A stretch of 34,309 nt of DNA from Sedimentisphaerales bacterium (lineage in GTDB: Bacteria > Planctomycetota > Phycisphaerae > Sedimentisphaerales > Anaerohalosphaeraceae). The notes under the pieces are model-generated. The model was not told where the DNA came from. It saw only the letters and a list, made by a program, of their open reading frames with translations, and did no database searches. The stretch is taken from NCBI GenBank assembly GCA_028282905.1, contig JANQGW010000123.1, positions 1 to 34,309 of the forward strand, read 5' to 3'. Positions 8,377 through 17,773 of this stretch are shown here, piece by piece (the stretch's first letter is position 1; the number at the start of each line of letters is the position of its first letter). A program made the position numbers and the translations under genes.

Positions 8377-11300
8377 ATGCGTGAACCGTATCGTAACATT
8401 TTATTGTATTCTTTTCTCTTTCTAACCGCTGTCATCTTTTGTGCCGCATCAGGATGGACCGATACGGTTCTGGTCGAAGCGGAAAACTTCGACGATAAAG
8501 GGGGCTGGGTGCTTGATCAGCAGTTTGCAGATCAGATGGGGTCGCCTTATCTGTTGGCTCACGGTATGGGCGAGCCGGTTACTGATGCGGTCACGACTGT
8601 GACGTTTCCGTCAACGGGTACGTATAAAATATGGGTTCGCACGAAGGACTGGGTACCGGGCGCATGGGATGCCCCGGGCCGGTTCCAAGTGCTGATCAAC
8701 GGTACGGCCGTTGGAACCACCTTCGGGACAATCGCCGACTGGAGTTGGCAGAACGGCGGCACGGTTAATATTACCAATACTCAGGTCCAGATCAAACTGC
8801 ACGACCTGACTGGTTTTGAAGGCCGCTGCGATGCAATCTATTTTGACACGAATACCGCAGTGACACCGGTGGATTTTGACCCGGCCAATCCGCAGACCAG
8901 CCGGCAGTGGCGCAATAACCTGCGCGGTTTTCCGGATACGCCGCCGGACGGCGGACAGTTTGATGTGGTGATTATCGGCGGCGGTCTTTCCGGATGCGGG
9001 GCAGCATTGGCGGCTGAAAAGCAGGGGCTTCAAGTGGCCTTGATTCAGGACCGAATGGCTTTAGGTGGTAATGCCAGCAGTGAGATTCGCGTTTCCCCGA
9101 TTGGTATTGTGGGGCTCAGTGGAGAGCTACTTGATTTGATTATCCATCCGGTTAAATGGAATAATGGAAGCGATGACTCGATTATCCATGAACAGACACG
9201 AACGGCGAATATGGAAGCGGCCGAGGGGTTGACAATGTTCAGACCCTATCGTGCGTATGATGTCCAGATGAACGGGTCAAAAATTACCAGTGTGGATGCC
9301 TATTCGACATTGACCGGCCAGGCCGTTCGAATTCGCTCGAATGTCTTTATTGACTGTACCGGTGACGGCTGGATCGGTTACTGGGCCGGGGCCGATTATG
9401 TCTATGGCCGTGAAAGCAAAAACGAATACGATGAAAGCTGGGATAAGCATGGTGATCTCTGGTCACCTGAAGTTGCGGATAGCCGAGTAATGGGAACTTC
9501 CTTGATCTGGAGTTCACGGAATATGAGCTATACGACGACGTTTCCGGCTGTTCCATGGGCCATGGATGTTGCCGGAGCAAGTTCAGCGACCGGCGGTGAC
9601 TGGAACTGGGAGTATTCCGCCAATGATAAACATCAGATTGATGATGCCGAAGAGATTCGCGATCATTTATTCCGGGCCATCTACGGATCTTTTTATAATG
9701 CCAAACAATCGTCCAGCAACGACTACAGAAAACTGTACTGGATGGGATACTTGGGCGGAAAACGTGAATCCCGGCGACTGATGGGCGACTATATCTACAA
9801 ACAACCCGAGGTGCTCAGCGGCACGGTGTTTGAGGATGCCGTGGTCGAAGAAGTTCGTGAAATCGACGTGCATTATCAACAGGCGCTGACCGGAAGTCCG
9901 TATGATTTTCGATCTGTTGCTTTATTCAGAGAAGTACCGAAGTATTACATCCCGTTCCGATGTCTGTATTCGCGAAATATTGATAACCTGATGATGGCGG
10001 GCAGATGTTTTAGCTGTTCGCATATTGGTCTGGGAGGTCCGCGTGTAGAAAAGACTTGCGCTCAAATGGGAGTGGCGACCGGTTATGCAGCGAGTTTGTG
10101 TGTCAAGTACGACACCACTCCCCGCGGCATTTATGAAAATCATATCCAGGAACTGCGAGGGCTGGTTGGATATGAATCCGGCACACGGGTGATTATGCAG
10201 GATGGGTTTGACGAAGGGACATTTACTGCAAACGGCTGGACGCTGACTGGCGGCAGCGGTGTTGCCGCTAAGGAATGGACGCTTTCGGTGGGCAATTACG
10301 GCAACCCCGGTAATTATATCTGGGGCGGCGGTTCCACAGCGACTCAGGAAGACATTGTCTCGGGAACATTGTCTAAAAATACCGGCTATGTGATCCGGGC
10401 CGGCGACAGTTTTACTCTGACCTTTGATATTAAGGATATGACGATTAATCTTGATCTTGAAGGGGCAGTCCTGGCGACACTCTATTACATGGATGGCAGT
10501 ACAAAACGAGTGTTGGGTACTGTAGAACATGTTGACAGTGCCGCTGTTGCATCAGGTTGGGGCGTTGTTTCCGGAACACTTACCGTAAATGCGACGGCTG
10601 GCGCAGTCGGCAAAAACCTCTATGTCTCCTTTTCCGGCGGTCCCAACTCACATAATGGCACTTCGGCACAGCGTATTGGCATTGATAATGTGATGATCAG
10701 TGCCGTCACAAAGAAACCCGTTGTGGATTCCGGCAGCAGCATCCTGACAACGCTTGGGTTGGCCAATGTCCCGAACGGGTTGACAATGAGTGCGTCTGTA
10801 ATCGGCGACGGGGCGGCTTCGGCCGATATTGGATGGCAGGCATTTGATTTTGAATTTGGCGGCGGCCTGTCGTCGAATGTGGTGTTTGCTGAGACGACTG
10901 ATCCAAACTCGACGGTTACAATCAGTGAGGCGGGGCGGTATATTTTTCAGCTTGCCGCCGCGGTTGGCGAGCCGGCAGAAACGATTTCCGATCAGATTGA
11001 AGTAATTGTCTATGAAGACGCTTGTGAAGGAGCCGTTGCCGCAAGACTCTGGGAAACTGAATACGATTATGATGCTAACTGCATTGTGGATATTTCAGAC
11101 TTTGCAAACTTCGCATCGACTTGGCTGGACGCTGAAGTGTTCGTGGGTCTTCAGGAGTTTTCGCTGGTTTGGCTGGATTCAGCGGCGATGACCGAAAATA
11201 TTCTCTATTCAGCTGATGTTCCGCCGGTTTCGGAAAATGCCCTGTTTGTTGAGTACTGGACAGGCGTTTCCGGTTCGAGCATCAACCATTTGCTTGCCTC

Positions 11301-11724
11301 TTCCGACTACCCGGATAATCCGAGCGGTGCTTACTTTATTCTGGATGAGTTTCGAGGAAAGTCGGAGTTTATGGATAATTACGGCCAGCGGATTCGCGGC
11401 TATATCGTGGCGCCGCAAACCGGTGATTACACGTTCTATATTGCCTCCGATGACGCCTCGCAATTGTTCCTGAGTACGGATTCTGATCCGGCTAATAAAG
11501 TACAGATTGCTCAGATAACCGGCTGGACTGCCCAGGACAAGTGGAATGATGAACCGGGGCAGGACTCGCCGCTGATACCGCTGGTGGCCGGGCAATACTA
11601 TTATGTCGAAGTGCTGACAAAAGAAGGAGGTGGGGGTGACCATGTCTCCGTCGGCTGGACACGCCCCGGCGAAACAACGATTGAAGTCATCCCCGGCAGT
11701 GCTCTGAGATATGGTAATTCATGA
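8377..11724 (+). CDS. Secreted FAD-dependent oxidoreductase fused to CBM-like, repeat module, dockerin-like and PA14 domains
   Basis: The frame opens at 8305, but ATG 8377 is preferred: GGGG lies ~7 bases upstream and a signal peptide begins here, giving 1115 residues. Order of parts: signal peptide; carbohydrate-binding-like domain at ~30-150 ([26 protein letters not shown]); FAD-dependent oxidoreductase from ~195, with the dinucleotide-binding loop GGGLSG at 201-206 and GGNASSEIR shortly after, ending near residue 600 with the [19 protein letters not shown] stretch; copy C of the module at 606-775; a beta-rich linker; a dockerin-like repeat at ~880-920 ([20 protein letters not shown]); and a PA14-like domain at ~950-1110 ([19 protein letters not shown]). 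The oxidoreductase family is PF12831-like; its substrate is unknown. An internal rather than terminal dockerin-like repeat is unusual. Confidence 0.85.
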   Translation: MREPYRNILLYSFLFLTAVIFCAASGWTDTVLVEAENFDDKGGWVLDQQFADQMGSPYLLAHGMGEPVTDAVTTVTFPSTGTYKIWVRTKDWVPGAWDAPGRFQVLINGTAVGTTFGTIADWSWQNGGTVNITNTQVQIKLHDLTGFEGRCDAIYFDTNTAVTPVDFDPANPQTSRQWRNNLRGFPDTPPDGGQFDVVIIGGGLSGCGAALAAEKQGLQVALIQDRMALGGNASSEIRVSPIGIVGLSGELLDLIIHPVKWNNGSDDSIIHEQTRTANMEAAEGLTMFRPYRAYDVQMNGSKITSVDAYSTLTGQAVRIRSNVFIDCTGDGWIGYWAGADYVYGRESKNEYDESWDKHGDLWSPEVADSRVMGTSLIWSSRNMSYTTTFPAVPWAMDVAGASSATGGDWNWEYSANDKHQIDDAEEIRDHLFRAIYGSFYNAKQSSSNDYRKLYWMGYLGGKRESRRLMGDYIYKQPEVLSGTVFEDAVVEEVREIDVHYQQALTGSPYDFRSVALFREVPKYYIPFRCLYSRNIDNLMMAGRCFSCSHIGLGGPRVEKTCAQMGVATGYAASLCVKYDTTPRGIYENHIQELRGLVGYESGTRVIMQDGFDEGTFTANGWTLTGGSGVAAKEWTLSVGNYGNPGNYIWGGGSTATQEDIVSGTLSKNTGYVIRAGDSFTLTFDIKDMTINLDLEGAVLATLYYMDGSTKRVLGTVEHVDSAAVASGWGVVSGTLTVNATAGAVGKNLYVSFSGGPNSHNGTSAQRIGIDNVMISAVTKKPVVDSGSSILTTLGLANVPNGLTMSASVIGDGAASADIGWQAFDFEFGGGLSSNVVFAETTDPNSTVTISEAGRYIFQLAAAVGEPAETISDQIEVIVYEDACEGAVAARLWETEYDYDANCIVDISDFANFASTWLDAEVFVGLQEFSLVWLDSAAMTENILYSADVPPVSENALFVEYWTGVSGSSINHLLASSDYPDNPSGAYFILDEFRGKSEFMDNYGQRIRGYIVAPQTGDYTFYIASDDASQLFLSTDSDPANKVQIAQITGWTAQDKWNDEPGQDSPLIPLVAGQYYYVEVLTKEGGGGDHVSVGWTRPGETTIEVIPGSALRYGNS
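10192..10701 (+). repeat. Copy C of the 510-bp (170-residue) module
   Basis: The copy starts at the codons I-M-Q-D-G-F and ends at M-I-S. It has the same 510-bp length as A and B, with slightly more divergence ([20 protein letters not shown]). Here the module lies inside a larger protein, directly after the oxidoreductase domain. Confidence 0.9.
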
Positions 11725-11762
11725 TAAAAATGTCAACTAAGTGTTATATAAAGGAAATACGA

Positions 11763-13361
11763 ATGCACAGGCGTGATTTTCTCAAGTTTTCTGCCATAAC
11801 AACGGCATCGCTGAGCAGCATAACAACCGCTGCAGATAGACTCCCACCCGATGGTGAGAAGACAGCTTTGCCGAATATTCTGTTTTGTATTGCCGATGAC
11901 GCATCCTATCCGCATATGGGGGCCTATGGCTGTGATTGGGTGGAGACTCCGGCGTTTGACAGAGTTGCCCATGAAGGCATCCTTTTTACACGTGCCTATA
12001 CGCCGAATGCGAAATGTGCGCCGTCCCGTTCGTGCGTTCTGACCGGTCGCAACTCATGGCAGCTCGAACAGGCGGCCAACCATTGGCCCCATTTCCCTGA
12101 TAAATTCAAGACCTTTCCGGAGACATTGGCTGAAAACGGATATCATGTAGGTTTTACCGGCAAAGGATGGGCGCCGGGCGTTGTCGGTAAAATTAACGGA
12201 CAGCAAAGACAGCTTTGCGGAAAGCCTTATCATCAAAAAAGAATGACGCCGCCGGCGGGCGGAATAAGCAGTTGTGATTATGCCGCGAACTTTAGCCAAT
12301 TTCTTGAGGGCAAGCCATCCGGAAAACCATTTATGTTCTGGTATGGCGGCCATGAACCGCATCGGGGATATGAATTTAAAGTGGGCATCAAGAAGGGCGG
12401 TAAGTGTATCAGTGATATCAAAAAAGTACCTTCCTTTTGGCCGGACAATGAAACTGTCCGGGCTGATATGCTCGATTATGCTTATGAGATTGAATATTTT
12501 GATAAACATCTTCAGCGAATGCTTGAAACACTCGAAGAATCCGGCCAGCTTGATAACACGCTTGTTGTAATTACCGCTGACAACGGAATGCCTTTTCCAC
12601 GCGTGAAAGGGCAGGAGTATGAATATTCAAATCATTTGCCGCTTGCGATGATGTGGAAAAACGGCATTAAAAAGCCGGGACGGGTGATTGACGATTTTGT
12701 CAATTTTATTGATTTTGCGCCGACATTTCTCGAACTGGCAAAAATTGATGCCGTTGACAAGGGGATGCAGGAAATTCAGGGTAAATCCCTCACTCCTCTC
12801 TTTTACTCAACGCAATCCGGCTTGATTGATACCTCTCGTGACTATGTGCTTATTGGCAAAGAACGTCATGATGTAGGCAGGCCCCATGACTGGGGTTATC
12901 CAATTCGAGGCATTGTCAAAGGAGATTTTCTGTATATTCATAATTTCCAGCCGGACCGATGGCCGGCCGGTAATCCGGAGACGGGATATCTCAACTGTGA
13001 TGGAAGCCCGACAAAGACCGAATGCCTGAAAGTGAGAAAAACACAGGAGGCAGAAAAATACTGGCAAATGTCATTTGGTAAACGAGTGCCTGAAGAACTT
13101 TACCACATTGGAAGTGACCCGGAATGTATAACTAATCTTGCAGGCAATAGCAAGTATGAAGATGTTGAAAAGCAACTGAAAAAGCAGCTTTTCGAGGAAT
13201 TGAAGCTGCAGGGCGATCCACGTATTCTGAGGGACGGCAAAATCTTTGATGAATACGAGTACGCTAATCCGAGTGGTAGAAATTTTTACGAGCGTTATAT
13301 GCGGGGAGAAAAACTGGACTGGGGCTGGGTTAATAAAACCGATTTTGAAAAAGAACTGTAA
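11763..13361 (+). CDS. Exported sulfatase (Cys-type, formylglycine-dependent)
   Basis: The open frame begins at 11721, overlapping the previous stop, but ATG 11763 has AAGGAA 7 bases upstream and starts a twin-arginine-like signal ([11 protein letters not shown]), giving 532 residues. Sulfatase landmarks: the metal-binding pair in FCIADDAS (Asp45, Asp46), the catalytic C-x-P-S-R motif with Cys85, VLTGRNSWQ, and the later [10 protein letters not shown] stretch supplying further metal ligands. The Cys must be oxidised to formylglycine by an anaerobic maturase (anSME) or FGE, neither of which is in the window. Arylsulfatase-family enzymes of this kind remove sulfate esters from polysaccharides, here presumably outside the cytoplasm. 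The gene is 38 bases from the oxidoreductase fusion and 28 from the next pseudopilin, so it is probably co-transcribed with them. Confidence 0.93.
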   Translation: MHRRDFLKFSAITTASLSSITTAADRLPPDGEKTALPNILFCIADDASYPHMGAYGCDWVETPAFDRVAHEGILFTRAYTPNAKCAPSRSCVLTGRNSWQLEQAANHWPHFPDKFKTFPETLAENGYHVGFTGKGWAPGVVGKINGQQRQLCGKPYHQKRMTPPAGGISSCDYAANFSQFLEGKPSGKPFMFWYGGHEPHRGYEFKVGIKKGGKCISDIKKVPSFWPDNETVRADMLDYAYEIEYFDKHLQRMLETLEESGQLDNTLVVITADNGMPFPRVKGQEYEYSNHLPLAMMWKNGIKKPGRVIDDFVNFIDFAPTFLELAKIDAVDKGMQEIQGKSLTPLFYSTQSGLIDTSRDYVLIGKERHDVGRPHDWGYPIRGIVKGDFLYIHNFQPDRWPAGNPETGYLNCDGSPTKTECLKVRKTQEAEKYWQMSFGKRVPEELYHIGSDPECITNLAGNSKYEDVEKQLKKQLFEELKLQGDPRILRDGKIFDEYEYANPSGRNFYERYMRGEKLDWGWVNKTDFEKEL

Positions 13362-13389
13362 CTCGAAAAATTACAAAAGGAGATGTCTC

Positions 13390-14148
13390 GTGAATAGGGA
13401 GAAGGCGTTTACGCTGATTGAATTATTGGTTGTTATCGCAATTACAGCCCTGCTGCTTGCGGTAGTAATGCCGGCACTGCGATTGGCTAAGGAAAAGGCC
13501 CGTAATCTTTCCTGCCGTGCTAATGTACGTTCATTGGCTCTTTCACTTCGTGTCTATAGTGAACAAACAGACGGGAAGATGTTTAATTATGAAAATGACG
13601 TGCTGTATTTAAATCGACTCGTCGATCAGATTGGAGAACTCGATAAAGTTCGACAATGTTCTTCAACAAATCTGAGTGAACTGACCAGTGACTCATATCA
13701 ATTGGGCACATCTCGAACGACTTGGATCTGGAAGGATGGGGCTGAACCTGAGCACGGCTCTTATGGATTAAACGGGTGGATTTATGGTTCTCTGTCCGGC
13801 AGCTTCGTCTCACAGACACTTTTTAAAAAACAGTCTTACTCAAATGTTCTTCATGCAAAGAATTCTGCATCGGTGCCGGTTTTTTATGATTCTGTCTGGG
13901 TGGACGCGTGGCCGTTAGATACCGATACAGTTCCGGTCAATTTTGACCTGGACTTGGGTGATAGAGGGAGCCACGGCCCGATAAACCATATGCACCGGGC
14001 ATTGATTAATCGTCAAAAGTCTCTACTGACTAACTGTCCCATTTTGGTTGAAACGGTACAGTCTGTGGGCCGGAATGTGATTTCCCTTGATGACTGCCAG
14101 CGGTTATACCGGCTTCATTTTGTAATATCGATCCTCCACTGTCCTTAA
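13390..14148 (+). CDS. Prepilin-type pseudopilin with a degenerate C-terminus
   Basis: GTG 13390 is chosen because AAGGAG lies at 13377-13382 and the prepilin leader starts here (VNREKAFTLIELLVVIAITALL), giving 252 residues. The methylation and cleavage motif is intact, with Glu at +5. Unlike the pseudopilin at 4381, no H-X9-DG is present. After HGPINHMHRALINR, where family members continue with the H-x9-DG strand and a closing region, this protein runs into unfamiliar sequence (SLLTNCPILVETVQ), then something like the usual closing region (RNVISLDDCQRLYRLHF). That suggests compensating frameshifts or divergence. The stop lies inside the first copy of a ~24-bp direct repeat that begins the insertion hot spot. 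The gene may be decaying. Confidence 0.75.
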   Translation: MNREKAFTLIELLVVIAITALLLAVVMPALRLAKEKARNLSCRANVRSLALSLRVYSEQTDGKMFNYENDVLYLNRLVDQIGELDKVRQCSSTNLSELTSDSYQLGTSRTTWIWKDGAEPEHGSYGLNGWIYGSLSGSFVSQTLFKKQSYSNVLHAKNSASVPVFYDSVWVDAWPLDTDTVPVNFDLDLGDRGSHGPINHMHRALINRQKSLLTNCPILVETVQSVGRNVISLDDCQRLYRLHFVISILHCP

Positions 14149-14489
14149 GACTGCCCTTGAAATGAAGTTCAAAACAGTAAAAAATCGTGGGTTAATAGTA
14201 AAGAGACGAGAGAATCTAAATCTTTACTTTTGCGGGAGTTAAGTTGTAAATATAGTGATTTCATCAGTTTACAGAAAACAGGGGTGTCGAATCCCGCCCT
14301 CTCCGCTTTATTTTTCAGTCCCATAACCCCTTTTTGTACAATTGGTTATGGCATTTCAGACTTAGAGGCCAACCCTCTCCGCCATTTTGGACTTTCCTCA
14401 GAATTCCTCCTGTAAGTTTTTGTTAATCAACGAATTGCGTTTTCTTTACTATTATTGACTACCCCATTGTCCTTAAACTGCCCTTAAAT
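14140..14489. repeat. Composite repeat region: direct repeats, inverted repeats, tRNA-3'-like fragments
   Basis: This 350-base stretch has no credible gene. Imperfect ~24-bp direct repeats lie at 14140-14163 (TGTCCTTAAGACTGCCCTTG) and 14468-14489 (TGTCCTTAAACTGCCCTTAA). Between them, AATAGTAAAGAGACG (14194-14208) and CGTTTTCTTTACTATT (14438-14453) form an inverted repeat. CCATAACC and GGTTATGG (about 14321-14351) form an 8-bp stem. CCCTCTCCGC occurs exactly at 14297-14306 and 14373-14382. The arrangement resembles a decayed small non-autonomous element or an integration site. Confidence 0.5.
14281..14306 (+). other. tRNA-Ser-like 3'-end fragment
   Basis: GTCGAATCCCGCCCTCTCCGC resembles the T-loop (TTCGAATCC) and acceptor strand of a serine tRNA. 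A second, shorter fragment, CCCTCTCCGCCA, lies at 14373-14384. No matching GGAGAGG acceptor strand, D-arm or anticodon arm is found upstream, so this is not a functional tRNA. It may be a leftover integration site. Chance resemblance is possible. Confidence 0.25.
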
Positions 14490-14500
14490 AGCCTGGGGTT

Positions 14501-16453
14501 GTGGGCTGGAGGTACTGTCAAGATTGTTTCGGATGCGCCAGATAACTGGCAAGGAGTAGCGAATGCAAGAGTCGTACAGTGAAGGAATAGCCATCCACAC
14601 TGACCCCGAGTCATGTGGGTATGTCGGTAACGACATATCTGAAGCGTTGACAGGGGCACATGCGGGCTGGGCATTGAGCCGCGAAAGTATTGACCTTTTG
14701 TTCGGAGTGCCGACGCTGTCGAAAATGTCGGAAGGCAACACCGAATACCTCGATATGGCAAGAGGTAATTGGGCTCCGCGCGGTCGAAGACCCCACGCAC
14801 GTATGGAAACTCTTTGCGCAGGAACTGGGATATCCCATGTCCGGCCTTATCTTGCGATGACGATGAGGCCCGTACTGTGAATCCTAAGGGAGTAATACAG
14901 TGATGCACGGATATGGGAAGTCGGACAACTCAATAGTACCAGAGAAGCTCTCGAACAAAAGTGTGCCAACACGTGCGGAGAGAGCGGAGGGAAGTGGGTT
15001 GGCCAAGAGCAATTCGTTTCAACAAAACAGGTGCCGGACGCAGGGCCGGGAAAATCTGCAAAATGCGTTGGAGCGGATACGTCAAGCCGCAAACAGGGAT
15101 AAGCGGCAGAAGTTTACCTCACTGTGGCACCATGTCCATCAGGTTGATCGGCTTCGAGAGGAATACTTTAACCTCAAGCGTAAAAGCGCAGCCGGAGTCG
15201 ATGGACAAACATGGGAACAGTATGGAGAGAATCTGGAGGATAATCTTGAGACTCTCTCCTGCCAACTTCAACGCGGCTCCTACAGAGCCAAACCGGTCAA
15301 GCGGGTGTTTATCCCGAAACCCGATGGACGAAAACGTCCCATCGGAATTCCGGCCATAGAAGATAAGATCGCCCAGAGGTCAGCGGCTTCGGTTCTCCAA
15401 GCCATTTATGAAACAGACTTTCAGGGTTTCTCTTATGGATTCAGGCCGGGCCGGGGTGCCCATGAAGCACTGGATGCGTTGACGGTCGGCATCACGGGAC
15501 GAAAGGTAAACTGGGTACTCGATGCAGACATTCGTGGCTATTTTGATACCATCGACCGCAAATGGCTGATAAAGTTCATCGAGCATCGTATTGCAGACAG
15601 GCGAGTCATTCGGCAAATCAAGAAATGGCTCAACGCGGGTGTATTGGAAGAAGGCAAGCAAATACAGGCAGACGAAGGTACGCCACAAGGGGGAAGTCTT
15701 AGCCCCATAATGGCCAACATATATCTGCATTATGTATTTGACTTGTGGGCCGTTCATTGGCGAAAGCATCATGCTCAAGGTGATATGATTATGGTGCGTT
15801 ATGCTGATGACATTGTGGCCGGCTTCCAACACAAATCGGACGCTGAACGGTTCAGGATGGAACTTGAACAAAGGTTTCAAAAGTTCAATCTGAAACTGAA
15901 TGCCGAGAAAACACGGTTGATTGAGTTCGGTCGTTTTACGAGCGAACGCAGGGAATCGAGTGGAGAAGGCAAACCCGAAACTTTTGACTTTCTGGGTTTT
16001 ACGCACATCTGTAGTAAAACACGGGCAGGAAAGTTTGTGGTTCTTCGACGACCGATGAAGAAACGTATTCGGGCAAAGCTCAGAGAAATCAAATGCATGC
16101 TTCGAATGCACTTACATGCACCTGTACCCAAGGTAGGCAAGTGGTTGAATTCAGTTGTGAATGGATGGTATCGCTACTATGGTGTACCGTTGACATTCGA
16201 TGTGTTGTGTACATTCCGACGACAAGTGGCTTGGCTGTGGTTTAGAACTTTGCAGCGAAGAAGCCAGAAAAGTCGCATGACATGGCGACGCATGCATCCA
16301 CTCATTAACCACTGGCTACCAAGACCGCGTATTATGCATCCTTATCCTTGAAAACGGTTTTGCGTCAGGACTCAAGGCAAGAGCCCAGTGCAGTAATTCT
16401 GCCCGCTGGGATCTGTGCGGGGGGCTGGGAGCAATCTCAGTCCCTACCGCGAC
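14501..16453 (+). mobile_element. Group II intron (retroelement) with encoded maturase
   Basis: The 5' end is placed at GTGGGCTGG (14501), close to the GUGYG consensus. A long structured region, then the maturase ORF, then domain V at 16381-16413 (GAGCC...GGGATC with the catalytic AGC at 16382-16384). Domain VI follows, with a bulged A at 16446, 7 bases before the presumed 3' end ...CGAC at 16453; that distance fits the branch-point rule, and the terminal AC fits the AY rule. Length is ~1.95 kb. The ORF-like frame at 14563-14880 is intron RNA structure, not a gene. The intron lies on the plus strand in non-coding DNA. Confidence 0.85.
14903..16351 (+). CDS. ltrA: Group II intron reverse transcriptase/maturase
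   Basis: 482 residues from ATG 14903 (a GTG lies just upstream at 14900; AAGGGAG at 14886-14892 fits either). Reverse transcriptase blocks are in order: RVFIPKPDGRKRPIGIPAIEDK, FSYGFRPGRGAHEALD, WVLDADIRGYFDTID, GTPQGGSLSPIMANIYLH, and the active site YADD at 300-303. A maturase (GIIM/X) domain follows (WLNSVVNGWYRYYG). No HNH endonuclease domain is present. The protein splices its own intron RNA and primes reverse transcription into DNA targets. The ORF stops at TGA 16349 just after IMHPYP; the same frame continues KRFCVRTQGKSPVQ to TAA 16394, which looks like the normal C-terminus of relatives, so a premature stop is likely. Confidence 0.9.
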   Translation: MHGYGKSDNSIVPEKLSNKSVPTRAERAEGSGLAKSNSFQQNRCRTQGRENLQNALERIRQAANRDKRQKFTSLWHHVHQVDRLREEYFNLKRKSAAGVDGQTWEQYGENLEDNLETLSCQLQRGSYRAKPVKRVFIPKPDGRKRPIGIPAIEDKIAQRSAASVLQAIYETDFQGFSYGFRPGRGAHEALDALTVGITGRKVNWVLDADIRGYFDTIDRKWLIKFIEHRIADRRVIRQIKKWLNAGVLEEGKQIQADEGTPQGGSLSPIMANIYLHYVFDLWAVHWRKHHAQGDMIMVRYADDIVAGFQHKSDAERFRMELEQRFQKFNLKLNAEKTRLIEFGRFTSERRESSGEGKPETFDFLGFTHICSKTRAGKFVVLRRPMKKRIRAKLREIKCMLRMHLHAPVPKVGKWLNSVVNGWYRYYGVPLTFDVLCTFRRQVAWLWFRTLQRRSQKSRMTWRRMHPLINHWLPRPRIMHPYP

Positions 16454-16499
16454 CACTTTTTATTGTAGTTCTTTCAATAGTCATGGTTAATCTGTTCCT

Positions 16500-16525
16500 A
16501 TGACCCCCATGGGGGTCATTTTTTT
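16500..16525 (+). terminator. Strong terminator: 20-bp perfect palindrome plus T run
   Basis: ATGACCCCCATGGGGGTCAT at 16500-16519 is perfectly self-complementary, and seven Ts span 16519-16525. In the plus direction it is a classic intrinsic terminator. It sits between the intron and the 3' end of the oppositely oriented transposase gene, so it would stop intron-derived transcripts from running antisense into the transposase gene. Confidence 0.8.
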
Positions 16526-16531
16526 ATCGGG

Positions 16532-17767
16532 CTATCCGGCCGCAGTTTCCAATAAGGCCAACTGTTCTCGTTTCAATTCCTTCAATCGGTCCATGTTCGT
16601 ATATCGTTTCAATCCCCACTGGGTTCCGGCGATATGTCTCAGCCGGGCCGCGGCCAGCATCAGGGCACTGTTGCCATCGGGGAAGGCCCCAACCACTCGC
16701 GTCCGTCGTCGAATCTGTTTCATAATGGCTTCCAACGGATTATTCGTATAAATATGCCGATGATGTTCCCGCGGGAAGTCATAATAGCTCAATGTCTCAT
16801 CAACTCCGTTATCGACCTTTTCAGCGGCTCTGGGTAACTTCATAGTCTCCAATTTCTTGATGACGGCCTGAGCCTTGATTCTGGCGGCCTCAGTGTCCTC
16901 CTGAGCGTGGATCGCCTTCAGCATAGCCACAACCTCTTTCATTTTACCTCGTGGCACAACGCTCAACACATTACGATACCAATGAACCGTGCAACGCTGC
17001 CACTTGGCATCCGGATAGAACTCAGCCAGCGATTCGATCAGGCCAATGCATTTGTCGGAGATAAACAACTCCGGACAGTTCAAGCCACGCTTTTTCAGGT
17101 AAGCCAGGAAGCCGCTCCAGCCGGCCTTATCTTCTTTGCAGCCCTCAGCAATGCCCAGCACTTCACGATAGCCATCATCCCCCACGCCCACAGCCACGAG
17201 GATCGCCACATTCTTGACTTCACCGCCCCAAGTGCGTTTTAAGCTGATTCCATCCAGATACACATACGGGTATTTTCCTTTGATCGGTTCATTTCGCCAC
17301 GCCTCGATTCGCTCATACATCTTCTGGTTCAGGTCGCTGACCGTTCCGGCACCAACCTTAATGCCCCACAGAGCTTCGGTAATATCTTCAACCCGCCGGA
17401 CGGAGACACCGGATAAGTACATCTCCATTAATGCTTCTTCAACCGAGGACTCTCGGCGTTTATAGCGTTCGATGATGGCCGTCTCAAATTTGGCGTATCG
17501 CAACTTGGGCATCTTGAGCTCAACATCTCCAGCTTTTGTATGAAAATTGCGTTTGTAATGTCCCGCTCGGCCATTGGTGCGTTGCTCGCTGCGTTCATAA
17601 CGCTTGGCTCCACAAAGCTGATCCGCCTCCGCATCCAGCATCGCATTGAGTGTCTCCTCAACAGTGCTGCGAACCATCTCACCCAGATGATCCTGGATTT
17701 GAGTCTCATTTATTTTGAACACATTGCTCAAGTTCTTAGCCGATTCGGTCGATGAGTCCTGTTGCAT
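16532..17767 (-). CDS. IS256-family transposase (mutator type)
   Basis: A full-length 411-residue transposase reading leftward from ATG at 17767. The catalytic triad fits the family: Asp172 (YVYLDGISLK), Asp238 (LFISDKCIGL) and Glu346 (NNPLEAIMKQIRRRTR). The conserved C-x2-H (Cys259, His262 in CTVHWYRN) precedes the alpha-helical insertion before the Glu. The ORF shows no frameshift or stop, so the element may still be active. Its ribosome site (AAAGGAC, minus strand, 17774-17780) lies inside one arm of a long inverted repeat, see the next entry. Confidence 0.95.
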   Translation of the reverse strand: MQQDSSTESAKNLSNVFKINETQIQDHLGEMVRSTVEETLNAMLDAEADQLCGAKRYERSEQRTNGRAGHYKRNFHTKAGDVELKMPKLRYAKFETAIIERYKRRESSVEEALMEMYLSGVSVRRVEDITEALWGIKVGAGTVSDLNQKMYERIEAWRNEPIKGKYPYVYLDGISLKRTWGGEVKNVAILVAVGVGDDGYREVLGIAEGCKEDKAGWSGFLAYLKKRGLNCPELFISDKCIGLIESLAEFYPDAKWQRCTVHWYRNVLSVVPRGKMKEVVAMLKAIHAQEDTEAARIKAQAVIKKLETMKLPRAAEKVDNGVDETLSYYDFPREHHRHIYTNNPLEAIMKQIRRRTRVVGAFPDGNSALMLAAARLRHIAGTQWGLKRYTNMDRLKELKREQLALLETAAG

Positions 17768-17773
17768 TTTTCG

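Noticed and set aside
14281..14384. A complete tRNA-Ser gene
   Set aside because: Only 3' acceptor and T-loop-like pieces exist; no 5' acceptor strand, D-arm or anticodon arm was found.
14230..14415. A 61-residue frame in the repeat region
   Set aside because: It has no ribosome site or recognisable family and overlaps tRNA-like and inverted repeats.
14563..14880. A 105-residue open frame ahead of the maturase
   Set aside because: It lies within the structured 5' domains of the group II intron, has no protein family look, and similar frames arise from conserved intron RNA.
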